A DNA stretch of 33,995 bases. Origin: Rhodocyclaceae bacterium (lineage in GTDB: Bacteria; Pseudomonadota; Gammaproteobacteria; Burkholderiales; Rhodocyclaceae). Positions within the stretch are counted from its first letter, which is position 1, and every line of letters starts with the position of its first letter. Below the pieces are notes generated by a model. The model was not told the DNA's origin. It did not search any database and worked only from the letters and a program-made list of their open reading frames with translations. Both the position numbers and the translations under genes were made by a program. The stretch spans positions 1 to 33,995 of the forward strand of contig JARRBR010000061.1 in assembly GCA_029982755.1 (NCBI GenBank), given 5' to 3'. Of the stretch, positions 7,799-16,788 are shown piece after piece.

Positions 7799-9223
7799 TC
7801 AGCGCGCAGCCCCGAGCAAGCCCGCCACCGCCTCCGGATTCGACGGGAACCAGAAGTGCACGTACGAGGCCGTGACCGGCCCCACGCGATACACCGCCTC
7901 GCCCTCGCCGCCGTCCGGGCGCTGCGCGCGCAGCCACGGTTCGAGCGGGGTCTCGGTCTTCGAGTAATGGAAGGTGTGGCCGGTGATCCGGCCCTGCGGC
8001 AACTCCAGCTGCTGCATGCCGAGCGCGGCCAGGCGCGGCTGCATCACTGCGCGGCCGGGCAGCAGGCCGGCGAAGGCGTGCTCCACGCCCGCCTTGTCGA
8101 CGATGGTGTCGAACAGGCTCATCATGCCGCCGCATTCGGCCAGCAGCGGCCTGCCCGCGGCGACATGGGCGCGCAGCCCGGCGCGGAAGGCGGTGTTGGC
8201 CGCCAGGGCCTCGCCGTGCAGTTCGGGATAGCCGCCCGGCAGCCACACCGCATCGCAGCCTTCGGGCAGGCCGTCGCCCGCCAGCGGCGAGAAGAAGGCG
8301 AGCTCCGCCCCCAGCGCGCGCAGGGTGTCGAGGTTGGCCGGGTAGATGAAGCCGTAGGCCGCGTCGCGCGCGATCGCGATGCGCTGCCCGGCGAGCAGCG
8401 TCGGAATGCACGGCGCGGCCACCGCGGGAAACGCGACCGCCGGCGGCAGCTCGGCGGCGCCGGTCTGCTGCAGGTGATCGGCCAGGCGGTCGAGGCGCGC
8501 GCCGAGGTCCTCGATCTCCGCCGCCTGCAGCAGGCCGAGGTGGCGCTCGGGCAGCGCCGCGTCCGCATCCCGCATCACCGCGCCGAACCAGCGCATGCCC
8601 GCGGGCAGGGCGGCACGCAACAGCGCCGCATGGCCCGCGCTGCCGACGTGGTTGGCGAGCACGCCGGCGAAGGGCAGCCCGGGCTGGTAGTGCGCCAGCC
8701 CGTAGGCCACCGCGCCGAAGGTCTGCGCCATTGCGCGCGCGTCGATCACCGCCATCACCGGGATGCCGAAGCGGCGCGCGATGTCGGCGCCCGAGGGCGC
8801 ACCGTCGTAGAGGCCCATGACGCCTTCGACCAGGATCAGGTCGGATTCGCGCGCCGCGGCGTGCAGGCGCCAGGCGATGTCCGTCTCGCCGCACATGCCG
8901 AGGTCGACGTTATGCACCGGCGCACCGCTCGCCACCGCGTGGATCTGCGGATCGAGGAAGTCCGGCCCGCACTTGAACACCCGCACCCGGCGGCCGAGCC
9001 GCGTGTGCAGGCGGGCGAGCGCCGCGGTGATCGTGGTCTTGCCCTGGCCTGAGGCCGGCGCGGCGACGAACAGCGCCGGGCACTCTGCGACATCCGCCGT
9101 AGGGGAGAGGCGATCCGCAGCGCGGAGCTCGAGCTCCGCAGCGCCGATCGCCTCAGCGCCGCTGGAAACGCATTTAGCGCCCGGCACCGCGGTCGCGCCG
9201 GACATCACGCCCGCCACCCTCAC
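7799..9223 (-). CDS. cobB: Cobyrinate a,c-diamide synthase
   Basis: CobB/CbiA uses ATP and glutamine to amidate carboxylates a and c of cobyrinic or hydrogenobyrinic acid. The ATP-binding P-loop is [10 protein letters not shown] (residues 55-64). The C-terminal class I glutamine amidotransferase domain has [14 protein letters not shown] (about 330-343), nucleophile Cys364 in AECGGMM and the late histidines of GHTFHYS. Length is 474 residues. The GTG at 9223 overlaps the cobA stop (GTGA) and has GGGAAGGG just upstream, so it is a good start. It nevertheless leaves about 45 residues before the usual [17 protein letters not shown] beginning, part of which comes from a palindrome at 9107-9154. 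It is the last gene of the btu/cob run. Confidence 0.94.
   Translation of the reverse strand: MRVAGVMSGATAVPGAKCVSSGAEAIGAAELELRAADRLSPTADVAECPALFVAAPASGQGKTTITAALARLHTRLGRRVRVFKCGPDFLDPQIHAVASGAPVHNVDLGMCGETDIAWRLHAAARESDLILVEGVMGLYDGAPSGADIARRFGIPVMAVIDARAMAQTFGAVAYGLAHYQPGLPFAGVLANHVGSAGHAALLRAALPAGMRWFGAVMRDADAALPERHLGLLQAAEIEDLGARLDRLADHLQQTGAAELPPAVAFPAVAAPCIPTLLAGQRIAIARDAAYGFIYPANLDTLRALGAELAFFSPLAGDGLPEGCDAVWLPGGYPELHGEALAANTAFRAGLRAHVAAGRPLLAECGGMMSLFDTIVDKAGVEHAFAGLLPGRAVMQPRLAALGMQQLELPQGRITGHTFHYSKTETPLEPWLRAQRPDGGEGEAVYRVGPVTASYVHFWFPSNPEAVAGLLGAAR
9107..9154. repeat. Nested palindrome inside the 5' end of cobB
   Basis: An outer repeat GAGGCGATC/GATCGCCTC (9107-9115, 9146-9154) encloses a perfect 18-base palindrome centred on GAGCTCGAGCTC (9122-9139). 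It can form a long hairpin or cruciform and is translated as part of the extra N-terminal segment of CobB. Confidence 0.7.
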
Positions 9224-10068
9224 GCGCCGCCCTTCCCATGCACCACCGCACAGCCGGCGTGCGGCAGCGGCGAGGCCTTGGGCTGCTCCTGCGGTTCGAA
9301 CCAGGCGAGCTTCGGATACAGGCCGACGACGCTGCCGATCACGGTCAGCGAGGGCGGGCGCACGCCTTCCTCCAGCACGCGCTGCGGCAGGGTGGCGAGG
9401 TCGGCCACCACCACGCGCTGGGCGTGGGTGGTGCCGCGCTCGATCACCCCGGCGGGCGTGGACGGCGGCAAGCCGTGGGCGATGAACTGGGCGCAGATGT
9501 CGGCCAGGCGCGAGATACCCATGTAGATCACCACGGTCTGGTGCGGGCGCGCCAGCATCGGCCAGTCGAGGTCGATCTTGCCTTCCTTGAGGAAACCGGT
9601 GGCGAACACCACCGACTGCGCGTGCTCGCGATGGGTCAGCGGGATGCCCGCATAGGCGGAAACGCCCGCCGCGGCGGTCACGCCCGGCACCACCTCGACG
9701 TGGATCCCGGCCTCGACCAGCACCTCCATCTCCTCGCCGCCGCGGCCGAAGATGAACGGGTCGCCGCCCTTCAGGCGCACCACGCGCTTGTTCTCCTTGG
9801 CGAGTTTGAGCAGCAGCTGGTTGATCTCGTCCTGCGGCAACGAATGGTCGGCGGCCTTCTTGCCGACGTAGATGCGCTCGGCCGCGTGCGGCGCGAGCTC
9901 GAGGATGGCCGGGGCGACAAGGTTGTCGTACACGACGACGTCCGCCCCCGCCACCAGGCGCGCGCCGCGCAGCGTGAACAGCTCCGGGTCGCCGGGGCCG
10001 GCGCCCACCAGATAGACACAGCCCGGCAGCGGGCCGGGGCGATGAACCGCGAGATCGGGGACTGTCAT
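9220..10068 (-). CDS. cobA: Uroporphyrinogen-III C-methyltransferase (SUMT)
   Basis: SUMT methylates uroporphyrinogen III at C-2 and C-7 with SAM to give precorrin-2, the branch point to cobalamin and siroheme. The 282-residue protein has the tetrapyrrole methylase signature [18 protein letters not shown] (21-38), [18 protein letters not shown] (about 95-112) and [20 protein letters not shown]. The second signature region is complete, and no siroheme-synthase CysG N-terminal domain is fused. The ATG at 10068 follows GGAG with 8-base spacing and lies 2 bases after the btuR stop. A GTG three codons upstream overlaps that stop and is less likely. Its stop overlaps the cobB start, so translation is probably coupled. 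Confidence 0.96.
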   Translation of the reverse strand: MTVPDLAVHRPGPLPGCVYLVGAGPGDPELFTLRGARLVAGADVVVYDNLVAPAILELAPHAAERIYVGKKAADHSLPQDEINQLLLKLAKENKRVVRLKGGDPFIFGRGGEEMEVLVEAGIHVEVVPGVTAAAGVSAYAGIPLTHREHAQSVVFATGFLKEGKIDLDWPMLARPHQTVVIYMGISRLADICAQFIAHGLPPSTPAGVIERGTTHAQRVVVADLATLPQRVLEEGVRPPSLTVIGSVVGLYPKLAWFEPQEQPKASPLPHAGCAVVHGKGGA

Positions 10069-10070
10069 GC

Positions 10071-10676
10071 TTACCACTCCATGCCGGGCATCGCCTTCAC
10101 CCCCGCGGCGAAGGCGTGCTTGACCGGCGTCATGTCGGTGACGGTGTCGGCGGCCTCGACCAGCGCCGGCGGCGCCCCGCGGCCAGTGACCACCACATGC
10201 TGCATCCGCGGCCGGGCGCGCAGGTCGGCGACCACCCGCTCCGCGTCGAGATACTGGTACTTCAGCGCGATGTTCAGCTCGTCGAGCACGACCAGGCCGA
10301 TGCCCGGATCGGAGAGCAGCCCGCGTGCCACGTCCCAGGCCGCCTCGGCGGTGGCGACGTCGCGCGCGCGGTCCTGCGTCTCCCAGGTGAAGCCCTCACC
10401 CATCACGTGCCAGCGCACGCCGGGCTGGCTGCGGAAGAAGGCCTCCTCGCCGGTGTCCGAGCGGCCCTTGATGAACTGCACCACGCCGACCTGCATGCCG
10501 TGGCCGAGCGCGCGCGCCACCAGGCCGAAGCCGGCGCTGGACTTGCCCTTGCCGTTGCCGGTGTTGACCAGCAGCACGCCGCGCTCGGCGTTCGCCTCGG
10601 CGATCTTCTCATCGACCACCGCCTTCTTGCGCGCCATGCGTTCGTTGTGACGGCTGTCGCGATCCTGTTCGCTCAT
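10071..10676 (-). CDS. btuR: Cob(I)yrinic acid a,c-diamide adenosyltransferase
   Basis: BtuR/CobO transfers the 5'-deoxyadenosyl group of ATP to cob(I)alamin or corrinoid precursors. The 201-residue protein has the P-loop GNGKGKSS (40-47), VVQFIKG, and the typical [13 protein letters not shown] and VVVTGRGAP stretches. The frame stays open far upstream, but the ATG at 10676 gives the normal N-terminus ([14 protein letters not shown]) and overlaps the btuF stop as ATGA. Downstream cobA follows after 2 bases. Use of imported or newly made corrinoid would both pass through this enzyme, fitting its place between importer and biosynthesis genes. Confidence 0.96.
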   Translation of the reverse strand: MSEQDRDSRHNERMARKKAVVDEKIAEANAERGVLLVNTGNGKGKSSAGFGLVARALGHGMQVGVVQFIKGRSDTGEEAFFRSQPGVRWHVMGEGFTWETQDRARDVATAEAAWDVARGLLSDPGIGLVVLDELNIALKYQYLDAERVVADLRARPRMQHVVVTGRGAPPALVEAADTVTDMTPVKHAFAAGVKAMPGMEW

Positions 10677-11467
10677 TGCTCGGTTTGCTCCGCAAGTTGG
10701 GCCAGCCCGGTCAGCAGGGCCGGACCGGGGTTGAAGAAGTGACGGCCTTCGAGGCCGAGCACCGGCACCGATACCAGGCCGAGCTCGGCGCTGCAGCTCT
10801 CCGCGTTGTCCGGGGTCAGCGAGACCACCAGCTCGGGCTTGAAACGCTCGACGGCGGCAACGATGCCGGGGATCTCCTCGCCCGGACGCAGGTGGCGGAT
10901 GCGCTCGTTCGTTTCCACCACCTCGAAGCCGGCGTGAGCGAAGGCGTCGCCGACCACATGTCCGCGGCCGAAGGAATACGGCTGCGCCGAGCAGGCAGAG
11001 ATTACCAGCACCCGCCGGCCGCCGCCCCTCACCGCCGCGGCGCGCGCGCGCCACTCGCGTGCGTAGGCGTCGACCCGGGCCCGGGCGTCGGGCACGCCGG
11101 CCGCCTCGGCGAGGCTCAGCAGCATCGCCTCGGTGCCGGCCATCGAGTCGAAGCCATCGACCTGCAGGATGCGCGCCTCGGGCTCGAGCATGTCGAGCAG
11201 GGCCGGATCGGTGCCCTTCGAGACGACGACCAGATCCGGATTCAGCGCGGCGATCGCGCCGAGGTCGGGGTCCATGATGCCGCCGGTGCGCGGCAGCGCG
11301 CGCCTGTCGTAGCGCGACGCGCCGACGATGCAGTCGCCGCGCCCCAGCCATTCCAGCGCCTGGGTGATGTAGGGCGACTGGCTGACGATGCGCGGACAGG
11401 CCGCGGCGGCCGGCAGGGCCAGGGCGAGCAGGAGGCCGCCCAGCAGGCGGCGAAGGATGTGCTTCAT
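10673..11467 (-). CDS. btuF: Periplasmic cobalamin-binding protein of the ABC importer
   Basis: A 264-residue class III solute-binding protein. Residues 1-22 are a signal peptide ending AAA before CPRIVS. The mature part has the BtuF/FecB pattern of two lobes joined by a helix: ALEWLGRGDCIVGASRYD and IAALNPDLVVVSKGTDPALL near the N-terminus, and VVSLTPDNAESCSAELGL towards the C-terminus. It should deliver cobalamin from the periplasm to the BtuC/BtuD-like transporter encoded immediately upstream. The stop overlaps the btuR start. The gap to the ATPase gene is 10 bases. Substrate is inferred from context (btuB and riboswitch upstream), since related proteins carry haem or siderophores. Confidence 0.9.
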   Translation of the reverse strand: MKHILRRLLGGLLLALALPAAAACPRIVSQSPYITQALEWLGRGDCIVGASRYDRRALPRTGGIMDPDLGAIAALNPDLVVVSKGTDPALLDMLEPEARILQVDGFDSMAGTEAMLLSLAEAAGVPDARARVDAYAREWRARAAAVRGGGRRVLVISACSAQPYSFGRGHVVGDAFAHAGFEVVETNERIRHLRPGEEIPGIVAAVERFKPELVVSLTPDNAESCSAELGLVSVPVLGLEGRHFFNPGPALLTGLAQLAEQTEQ

Positions 11468-11477
11468 GACGGGAATC

Positions 11478-12287
11478 TCAGTCGGGAAGGAAGACGACGC
11501 GCCCTTCGTGTTCGAAGCGGCGCAGCGGATGGCCGAAGGCCTGGCTCAGCAGGTCGGCGCGCAGCACGGTGTCGCGGTCGCCGGCGATCACGCCGCCGCG
11601 ACCGTCGAGCAGGATGATGTGGTCGGCATAGCGCGCGGCGAGGTTGATGTCGTGCAGCACCAGCACGCTGCCGCGCCCTGCCCCGTCCTCGCGCACCAGG
11701 CGCTGGAACAGGTCGAGCGCGGCGATCTGGTGGTGCAGGTCGAGGTGGTTGAGCGGCTCGTCGAGCAGGAACAGGCGCGGCGCCTGGGTCAGCAGGGTCG
11801 CGATCGCCACGCGCTGGCGCTCGCCGCCGGAGAGCGTCTGCACGTCGCGCTGCTCGAAGCCGGCCAGGCCCACCGCCTCCAGTGCGCGGCGCGCGATCGC
11901 GACGTCCTGCGGCCCCTCCCAGCCCCAGCGCCCGAGATGCGGATGACGGCCGACCAGCACCGTCTCCAGCACGCCGGCGGCGAAGGGATCGGGCTGCTGT
12001 TGGGCGAGCAGGCCGCGAAAGCGCGCCGCCTCCAGCGCCGGCCACGCCGCATAGGGCAGGCCGCCGATGCGCACCTGGCCCACCGTGGGCTCGCGCAGGC
12101 CGGCGAGCGTGTGCAGCAGCGTGGTCTTGCCGGCACCGTTGGGGCCGAGCAGCACCAGGCATTCGCCCGCGGCCAGGCTGAGGCTGAACTCGCAGCACAG
12201 CCAGCGCTCGCCGACCTGCAGCGCGAGGCGTTCGGCCTCGAGCAGGGGCGCATCGTCGACGGGCAGGCGGCGGGCGGCGGCGTTCAT
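11478..12287 (-). CDS. btuD: Cobalamin ABC transporter ATP-binding protein
   Basis: A 269-residue ATPase of the FecE/BtuD group. Walker A is GPNGAGKTT (48-56), the signature is LSGGERQRVAIA, Walker B is LFLLDEPLNHLD, and the switch histidine is in VLVLHDINLAARYADH. It should energise uptake through the permease encoded upstream. The ATG at 12287 overlaps the permease stop as ATGA, which fixes the start; the longer open frame further upstream is a shadow within btuC. Next in the run is the binding protein gene. Confidence 0.93.
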   Translation of the reverse strand: MNAAARRLPVDDAPLLEAERLALQVGERWLCCEFSLSLAAGECLVLLGPNGAGKTTLLHTLAGLREPTVGQVRIGGLPYAAWPALEAARFRGLLAQQQPDPFAAGVLETVLVGRHPHLGRWGWEGPQDVAIARRALEAVGLAGFEQRDVQTLSGGERQRVAIATLLTQAPRLFLLDEPLNHLDLHHQIAALDLFQRLVREDGAGRGSVLVLHDINLAARYADHIILLDGRGGVIAGDRDTVLRADLLSQAFGHPLRRFEHEGRVVFLPD

Positions 12288-13282
12288 CGCGAGATGCGGG
12301 AGCGGCGCGAGAGCAGGAACAGGAACACCGGCACGCCGATCAGCGCGGTGAGCACCCCCACCGGCAGCTGCTGCGGCGCGATCACCGTGCGCGCGGCGGT
12401 GTCGGCCAGGGTCAGCAGCGTACCGCCGGCGAGCGCCGCGGCCGGGATCAGCACGCGCTGGTCGTTGCCGAGCACCAGGCGCACCAGATGCGGCACCACC
12501 AGGCCGACGAAGCCGACCGAACCGACCAGCGTCACCGACGTCGCCGTCAGCAACGAGGCCAGCACATAGAGCGCGACGCGCAGATGGCCGACGCGCACGC
12601 CGAGCGCGCGTGCGCTCAACTCGCCGCGCGCGAGCACGTTGAGGTCGCGCGCGAAGGGCATCACCGCGACCAGCGCCAGCGCCAGCACCACCAGCGCCGG
12701 CCACGGCCGCGCCGCCGCGCTGGCGTCGCCCATCATCCAGAACAGCATCGACATCACCCGCGTGTCGGGCGCCAGCGCCAGCATCAGCGACACCGCCGCG
12801 CCGCAGCCGGCGGCGACGATGACGCCGGTCAGCAGCAGCCGCGTCTGCGTCCAGCTGCCGTCGCCATGCGCCAGGCCGAACACCACCAGCATCGCGGCGA
12901 GCGCGCCGGCGAAGGCCGAGGCATCGATCCAGAAGGTCGCCGCGCCGAGCGTGATCGCCCCCAGCGCGCCCACCGCCGCACCGCCCGAGATGCCGAGGAT
13001 GTAGGGGTCGGCGAGCGGATTGCGCAGCAGCACCTGCATCAACGCCCCCGCGGTGGCGAGCAGGCCACCGCAGGCGAAGGCGGCGACGGCGCGAGGGAGG
13101 CGGAGTTCGCGGATGATGTCCGCACTGATCCCCTCGCCACCGGACAGCGCACCCATCACGTCAGCGATGGTGACCGGCAGATCGCCCGCGACCAGCGCCC
13201 ACACCAGCGCCAGCGCGGCAGCGGACAGCAGCACCGCGGCCATCGCCAGCGGCGACCGCCTGCGGCGCATGGCCGGACTCAT
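12284..13282 (-). CDS. btuC: Cobalamin ABC transporter permease
   Basis: A FecCD-family inner-membrane permease of 332 residues with about ten hydrophobic segments. Family landmarks are LRLPRAVAAFACGGLLATAG, QVLLRNPLADPYILGISGGA and GFVGLVVPHLVRLVLG, the last containing the loop that contacts the ATPase. I place the start at the ATG at 13282 because GGAG lies 6 bases upstream. An ATG at 13315 has no ribosome site and would add 11 residues. The gene begins 39 bases after the btuB stop and overlaps the ATPase gene by 4 bases. Confidence 0.93.
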   Translation of the reverse strand: MSPAMRRRRSPLAMAAVLLSAAALALVWALVAGDLPVTIADVMGALSGGEGISADIIRELRLPRAVAAFACGGLLATAGALMQVLLRNPLADPYILGISGGAAVGALGAITLGAATFWIDASAFAGALAAMLVVFGLAHGDGSWTQTRLLLTGVIVAAGCGAAVSLMLALAPDTRVMSMLFWMMGDASAAARPWPALVVLALALVAVMPFARDLNVLARGELSARALGVRVGHLRVALYVLASLLTATSVTLVGSVGFVGLVVPHLVRLVLGNDQRVLIPAAALAGGTLLTLADTAARTVIAPQQLPVGVLTALIGVPVFLFLLSRRSRISR

Positions 13283-13321
13283 GCACGACTCCGCGCGCAA
13301 CGCGACGACGGGCATCGGCGA

Positions 13322-15157
13322 TCAGTGCATCGCGTAGCGCAGCGCCACGAAGGCGTTCGTACCTTGCGTTCCGAAGCCTTTGGCAAGCTCATAGTCCTTG
13401 TCGAGCAGGTTGTTAGCACGCAGCTCCACGCTCCAGTCACGCGCCAGCGCGTAATGCACGTAGGCGTCCACCAGGCCATAGCCGCTCATCCGGCCGGAAG
13501 CCGCGTTGGGTACGCGATCATAGCGCCGTCCCTGGCCGTTCCACTCCACACCCCAGGTCCACGCACCCGCAACACGCTCGACGGCGAGTGCGCCGCCGAC
13601 ACGAGCACGGCGGCCAAGCTGGTCGCCGGTGTCCTCGTCCTTGGCATCGAGCAGATCGACACTGGCGCGCAGGCGGTAATCGCCGAGCAGCGCCGACAGG
13701 CTCGCCTCGACGCCCTGGATGTCGGCCCGCCCGACGTTGGTGGCGATTCCGCTGCTCCAGTCGATCAGGTTCTTGATGCGGTTATTGAAGTAGGTCAGGT
13801 CGACGCTGACGCCGTTCCGTTCCCAGGCCACGCCGACCTCGCGATTGAGCGCCTCCTCGGGCTCGAGATCGGGATTGCCGCCGAAGCAGCCCCAGGCCCC
13901 GTAGCACTCGATCGGGAAATACAGATCGTTGAAGGTCGGGGCCTTGAAGGCGGTGCCGATGCTCGCATGCGCGCGCCACTCTGGCGTGAGCCGGTAACCG
14001 TAGGCTGCGCTGCCGGTGGTCTTGCTGCCGAACTGGGAGTTGCGGTCGTGACGGGCGTTGAGCTGCACGTGGTGGCGGTCGAACTCGCCGCCCCAGCCGA
14101 GCAGGAAGGCGTTGATGTGGCGGCGCGTCTTCTCGTAGTCGGAAGTGGTCTGCACGCGCTGCTGCAGGAATTCGTAGGCAGCCATCAGCGAGCCGCCGCC
14201 GAGGGCGACGTCGTGCTGCCAGCTCAGCTGGCGTTGCGTGGTGTCGAAGCGCGATTCCGTGGTCGCGGCGGACTGATTTTCCAGGGCGTCGACGCTGTGG
14301 CCGAAGCGCAGGGTGCTGGTCCACTCGGCAGTGTGCTGCTTGCGCAGATGCAGGCCGTAGGATTCCGCACGCTTGTCGAGGTAGGAGTCGAAGGGCTCCG
14401 CCGCATCGAACCAGTTGCGCATGTCGGAATACAGCACGCTGGCGCCGAGCTCGTCGTTGCCGCCCAGGTCCAGGGCCACGGACGCGCTCAGATAGTCCTC
14501 GCGAAAACCGTCGTCATCGTGATCCTGCTCCGTCTGCGAGTCGGGCCGCGCATTGAAGCCGTCGCTGCGCTCGTGCCCCGCGGTCACGCTGTAGCGCAGG
14601 CGTTCGTCACCGCCCGCCAACGTGGCGCTGGCCTCGCGCGCGCCATCGCTGCCGACGCCGACGCGCGCCGAGGGCTGGAAGCCTTCACGCCCCTTGCGGG
14701 TGAAGACTTGGATCACGCCACCGAGCGCATCCGCGCCATAGAGCGCGCTGGCCGGACCACGCAGGATCTCGATCCGCTCGATGACCTCGAGCGGGATCGT
14801 CTCCAGAACAGGCGAGCCGCTGGTCGCCGAGCCGATGCGCACGCCATCGACCAGCAGCAAGGTGTGTCCGGAGTTGGCACCCCGGATGAAGACGCTGCCA
14901 CTCGAGCCCGGACCGCCGTTGCGTGCCATCTGCACGCCCGGCCGCGAGGCAAGCAGGCCGAGCAGACCGGAATGACCTGCGCGAGCGATCTCGTCGCGCT
15001 CGATCACGTCGACGCTGGCGAGCGCCTCGTCGGCGCTGATCGGCTGGCGGGTGGCGGTGACCACGACGTGGCCGAGCTGGGCATCGTCGGCCTGGGCCGG
15101 GACGAACGGGTAAGCGAGCGCGCACGCGGAAACGAGCGCCGAAAGACGGATTTTCAT
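13322..15157 (-). CDS. btuB: TonB-dependent vitamin B12 outer-membrane receptor
   Basis: BtuB imports cobalamin across the outer membrane using TonB energy. The 611-residue precursor has a signal peptide (1-23, ending AQA). A TonB box lies in LGHVVVTATRQ. The plug domain has SVFIRGANSGHTLLLVDGVRIG and VERIEILRGPASALYGADALGGVI. A 22-stranded barrel follows, including LEPEEALNREVGVAW and the late LLDKDYELAKGF. The ATG at 15157 follows AAGGGAG. The protein ends in ...RYAMH, so the usual C-terminal phenylalanine is replaced by histidine. A cobalamin riboswitch occupies the leader. This is the first gene of the btuBCDF-btuR-cobA-cobB run. Confidence 0.95.
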   Translation of the reverse strand: MKIRLSALVSACALAYPFVPAQADDAQLGHVVVTATRQPISADEALASVDVIERDEIARAGHSGLLGLLASRPGVQMARNGGPGSSGSVFIRGANSGHTLLLVDGVRIGSATSGSPVLETIPLEVIERIEILRGPASALYGADALGGVIQVFTRKGREGFQPSARVGVGSDGAREASATLAGGDERLRYSVTAGHERSDGFNARPDSQTEQDHDDDGFREDYLSASVALDLGGNDELGASVLYSDMRNWFDAAEPFDSYLDKRAESYGLHLRKQHTAEWTSTLRFGHSVDALENQSAATTESRFDTTQRQLSWQHDVALGGGSLMAAYEFLQQRVQTTSDYEKTRRHINAFLLGWGGEFDRHHVQLNARHDRNSQFGSKTTGSAAYGYRLTPEWRAHASIGTAFKAPTFNDLYFPIECYGAWGCFGGNPDLEPEEALNREVGVAWERNGVSVDLTYFNNRIKNLIDWSSGIATNVGRADIQGVEASLSALLGDYRLRASVDLLDAKDEDTGDQLGRRARVGGALAVERVAGAWTWGVEWNGQGRRYDRVPNAASGRMSGYGLVDAYVHYALARDWSVELRANNLLDKDYELAKGFGTQGTNAFVALRYAMH

Positions 15158-15299
15158 TGTTTGAACTCCCTTCGCCATGCCGCGCGTCCCCGCACGCCAT
15201 GGCAACTTCACATGGACGCACCGACAGCGTGGGAGAACCGAAGAGAGCAAGACAAACCGCGCCCGTCGCCGCCACCCCGCGGCACATCCGCCATTTCGC

Positions 15300-15420
15300 G
15301 TTCCGGCCGGTCTCCGGGCTCGTGCGCTGCACAGGCATTGCGGCTTCGTCGAGCGAGCAGCCGCGCACCTGTTTCCCGTTTAACCCGTGGCGAGAAACGC
15401 CCGTGGGCACCGATAACGCG
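15300..15420 (-). ncRNA. Cobalamin riboswitch in the btuB leader
   Basis: Read on the minus strand, the leader carries the B12 aptamer landmarks in order: TCGGTGCCC, GGGTTAAACGGGAAAC, a GCGGCT...AGCCGC stem, CCGCAA followed by CTGTGCAGC, and GAGCCCGGAGACCGGCC. These match the core of cobalamin riboswitches, which repress btuB-type genes when adenosylcobalamin is plentiful. A CTCCC at about 15227-15231 could pair with the GGGAG of the btuB ribosome site, which would suit translational control, but I have not folded it. The 433-base gap between btuB and cobU holds this element and the palindromes noted separately. Confidence 0.88.
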
Positions 15421-15421
15421 T

Positions 15422-15470
15422 TGCCCCTTCCGGGGCAGTGGGGGCGGATGATACCGTACGGGGCGGTATC
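15422..15470. promoter_or_regulatory. Two palindromes in the divergent btuB/cobU control region
   Basis: TGCCCC-TTCC-GGGGCA (15422-15437) and GATACCG-N7-CGGTATC (15450-15470) lie just upstream of the B12 aptamer on its strand and 120-170 bases before cobU on the other. They could be operators or leader hairpins. No clear -10/-35 pair stands out on either strand. Confidence 0.4.
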
Positions 15471-15590
15471 GTGCACTGCAAAATCAGCGCACCGCCGACC
15501 GCATCCGCCGCCACCTGCGCCACATCGCAGCTGCGGCGCCCTGCGCGCCCTGTGTCCATCCTCAGCGAACATCCGACTGCCCCCTCCCTC

Positions 15591-16139
15591 ATGACCTGCG
15601 AACTGATCCTCGGCGGCGCCCGTTCGGGCAAGAGCCGCGAAGCAGAGCGCCGCGCCGCCGGATGCGGACTGGCGGTGACGGTGATCGCCACGGCCGAGGC
15701 GCTCGACGCCGAGATGGCCGCGCGCATCCGCCGCCATCAGGACGACCGCCCCGCCGGCTGGCGTACCGTGGAGGCGCCGGTCGCGCTCGCCGACACGCTG
15801 CGCGCCGAGGCCGCCGCCGATCGCTGCCTGCTCGTCGACTGCCTCACGCTGTGGGTGGCGAACCTGCTCGCCGACGCCGACCGCCTGCCGCCGGGCGCGA
15901 GCGCGGACGAGCTGCCGCTGTTCCGCCGCGAACGCGACGCCCTGCTCGCCACGCTGCCCACGCTGCCCGGCCGCATCATCCTGGTCGCCAACGAGGTCGG
16001 CCTCGGCCTGGTGCCGGAGACGCCGCTCGGGCGGCTGTTCCGCGACGAGGCCGGGCGGCTCAACCAGGCGGTGGCGGCACTCGCCGAGCGCGTCGTCTTC
16101 GTCGCCGCCGGCCTGCCGCTGGTGTTGAAGCAGGGCTAA
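15591..16139 (+). CDS. cobU: Adenosylcobinamide kinase / adenosylcobinamide-phosphate guanylyltransferase
   Basis: CobU (CobP) phosphorylates adenosylcobinamide and then attaches GMP, preparing the nucleotide loop of cobalamin. The 182-residue protein starts with the P-loop GGARSGKS (8-15). Further family marks are RIRRHQDDRPAGWRTVEAP (RHxxxRP...W-TVE), LVDCLTLWVANLL, ILVANEVGLGLVPETPLGR and FRDEAGRLNQ. The ATG at 15591 gives the normal MTCELILGGARSGKS start. An upstream in-frame start would only add leader-derived sequence. It heads the rightward operon and is divergent from btuB. Confidence 0.96.
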   Translation: MTCELILGGARSGKSREAERRAAGCGLAVTVIATAEALDAEMAARIRRHQDDRPAGWRTVEAPVALADTLRAEAAADRCLLVDCLTLWVANLLADADRLPPGASADELPLFRRERDALLATLPTLPGRIILVANEVGLGLVPETPLGRLFRDEAGRLNQAVAALAERVVFVAAGLPLVLKQG

Positions 16140-16173
16140 ACTTCAGGGCGACAAGAGATTCCGGGAGACTGCC

Positions 16174-16788
16174 ATGGGCCTGCCTGCAGCCAAGCACACG
16201 ATGACGCTGGAAGACTTCCTCGCCTGGGAGGCGGCACAGCCCGAGCGCTGGGAGTTCTTCAATGGCGAGGCGTTCATGATGGCCGGCGGCTCGGATGTGC
16301 ATAACGCCATCAGCCTCAACACGGCCTTCGGGCTTCGTGCCGCCTTTTCGGGCACGCGCTGCAACGTCTTCATGTCCGACGTCCGCCTGCGCCTGGCCGA
16401 GTCGGACGACCTCTTCTACCCCGACGTCTTCGTCACCTGCGCGGACGCCGACCGCGCCCGCCGTCAGCTCAAGGAAGAGCCGGCGCTGATCGCCGAGGTG
16501 CTGTCGCCCTCGACCGAGGCCTACGACCGCGGCGACAAGTTCGCCGCCTACCGCCGCTTCCCCGGTCTGAAGACGGTGCTCTTCCTGTCGCAGGACCGTG
16601 CGCATGTCGAATGCTTCACGCGCGAAGAGGGCGGACGCTGGATCCTCAGCGAAGCGAGCGGGGAAACCGCCCGCCTCGCCCTGCCCGCCTTCGGCTTCGA
16701 GCTCGCACTCGCCGACCTGTACCGCGACCTGCCCGACGCCGCACCCGAGCCCCAAGCCAACCCGACCCCACCCTCACCCACCGCATGA
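16174..16788 (+). CDS. Uma2-family (DUF820) putative endonuclease
   Basis: A 204-residue protein of the Uma2 family, which has a PD-(D/E)XK nuclease fold and no settled function. The expected active-site set is present: Asp84 in YPDVFV, Glu108 in [10 protein letters not shown] and Lys122 in [11 protein letters not shown]. The N-terminal [10 protein letters not shown]...[16 protein letters not shown] is also typical. It sits between cobU and cobT, and its stop overlaps the cobT start (ATGA), so it is co-transcribed and coupled with a B12 gene. Uma2 genes usually occur singly in scattered places, so I read this as an accessory insertion, not a cobalamin enzyme. A second member lies at 22301-22894. 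Confidence 0.9.
   Translation: MGLPAAKHTMTLEDFLAWEAAQPERWEFFNGEAFMMAGGSDVHNAISLNTAFGLRAAFSGTRCNVFMSDVRLRLAESDDLFYPDVFVTCADADRARRQLKEEPALIAEVLSPSTEAYDRGDKFAAYRRFPGLKTVLFLSQDRAHVECFTREEGGRWILSEASGETARLALPAFGFELALADLYRDLPDAAPEPQANPTPPSPTA

Noticed and set aside
10677-11351. N-terminal extension of BtuR fused to a long upstream frame
   Set aside because: The extension runs inside btuF in another frame; the ATG at 10676 gives the normal BtuR start and overlaps the btuF stop.
12488-15451. A very long open frame (987 codons) on the plus strand opposite btuC and btuB
   Set aside because: It is antisense to two clear genes, is rich in Arg/His/Gln/Ala as expected for a GC-rich shadow frame, and shows no domain.
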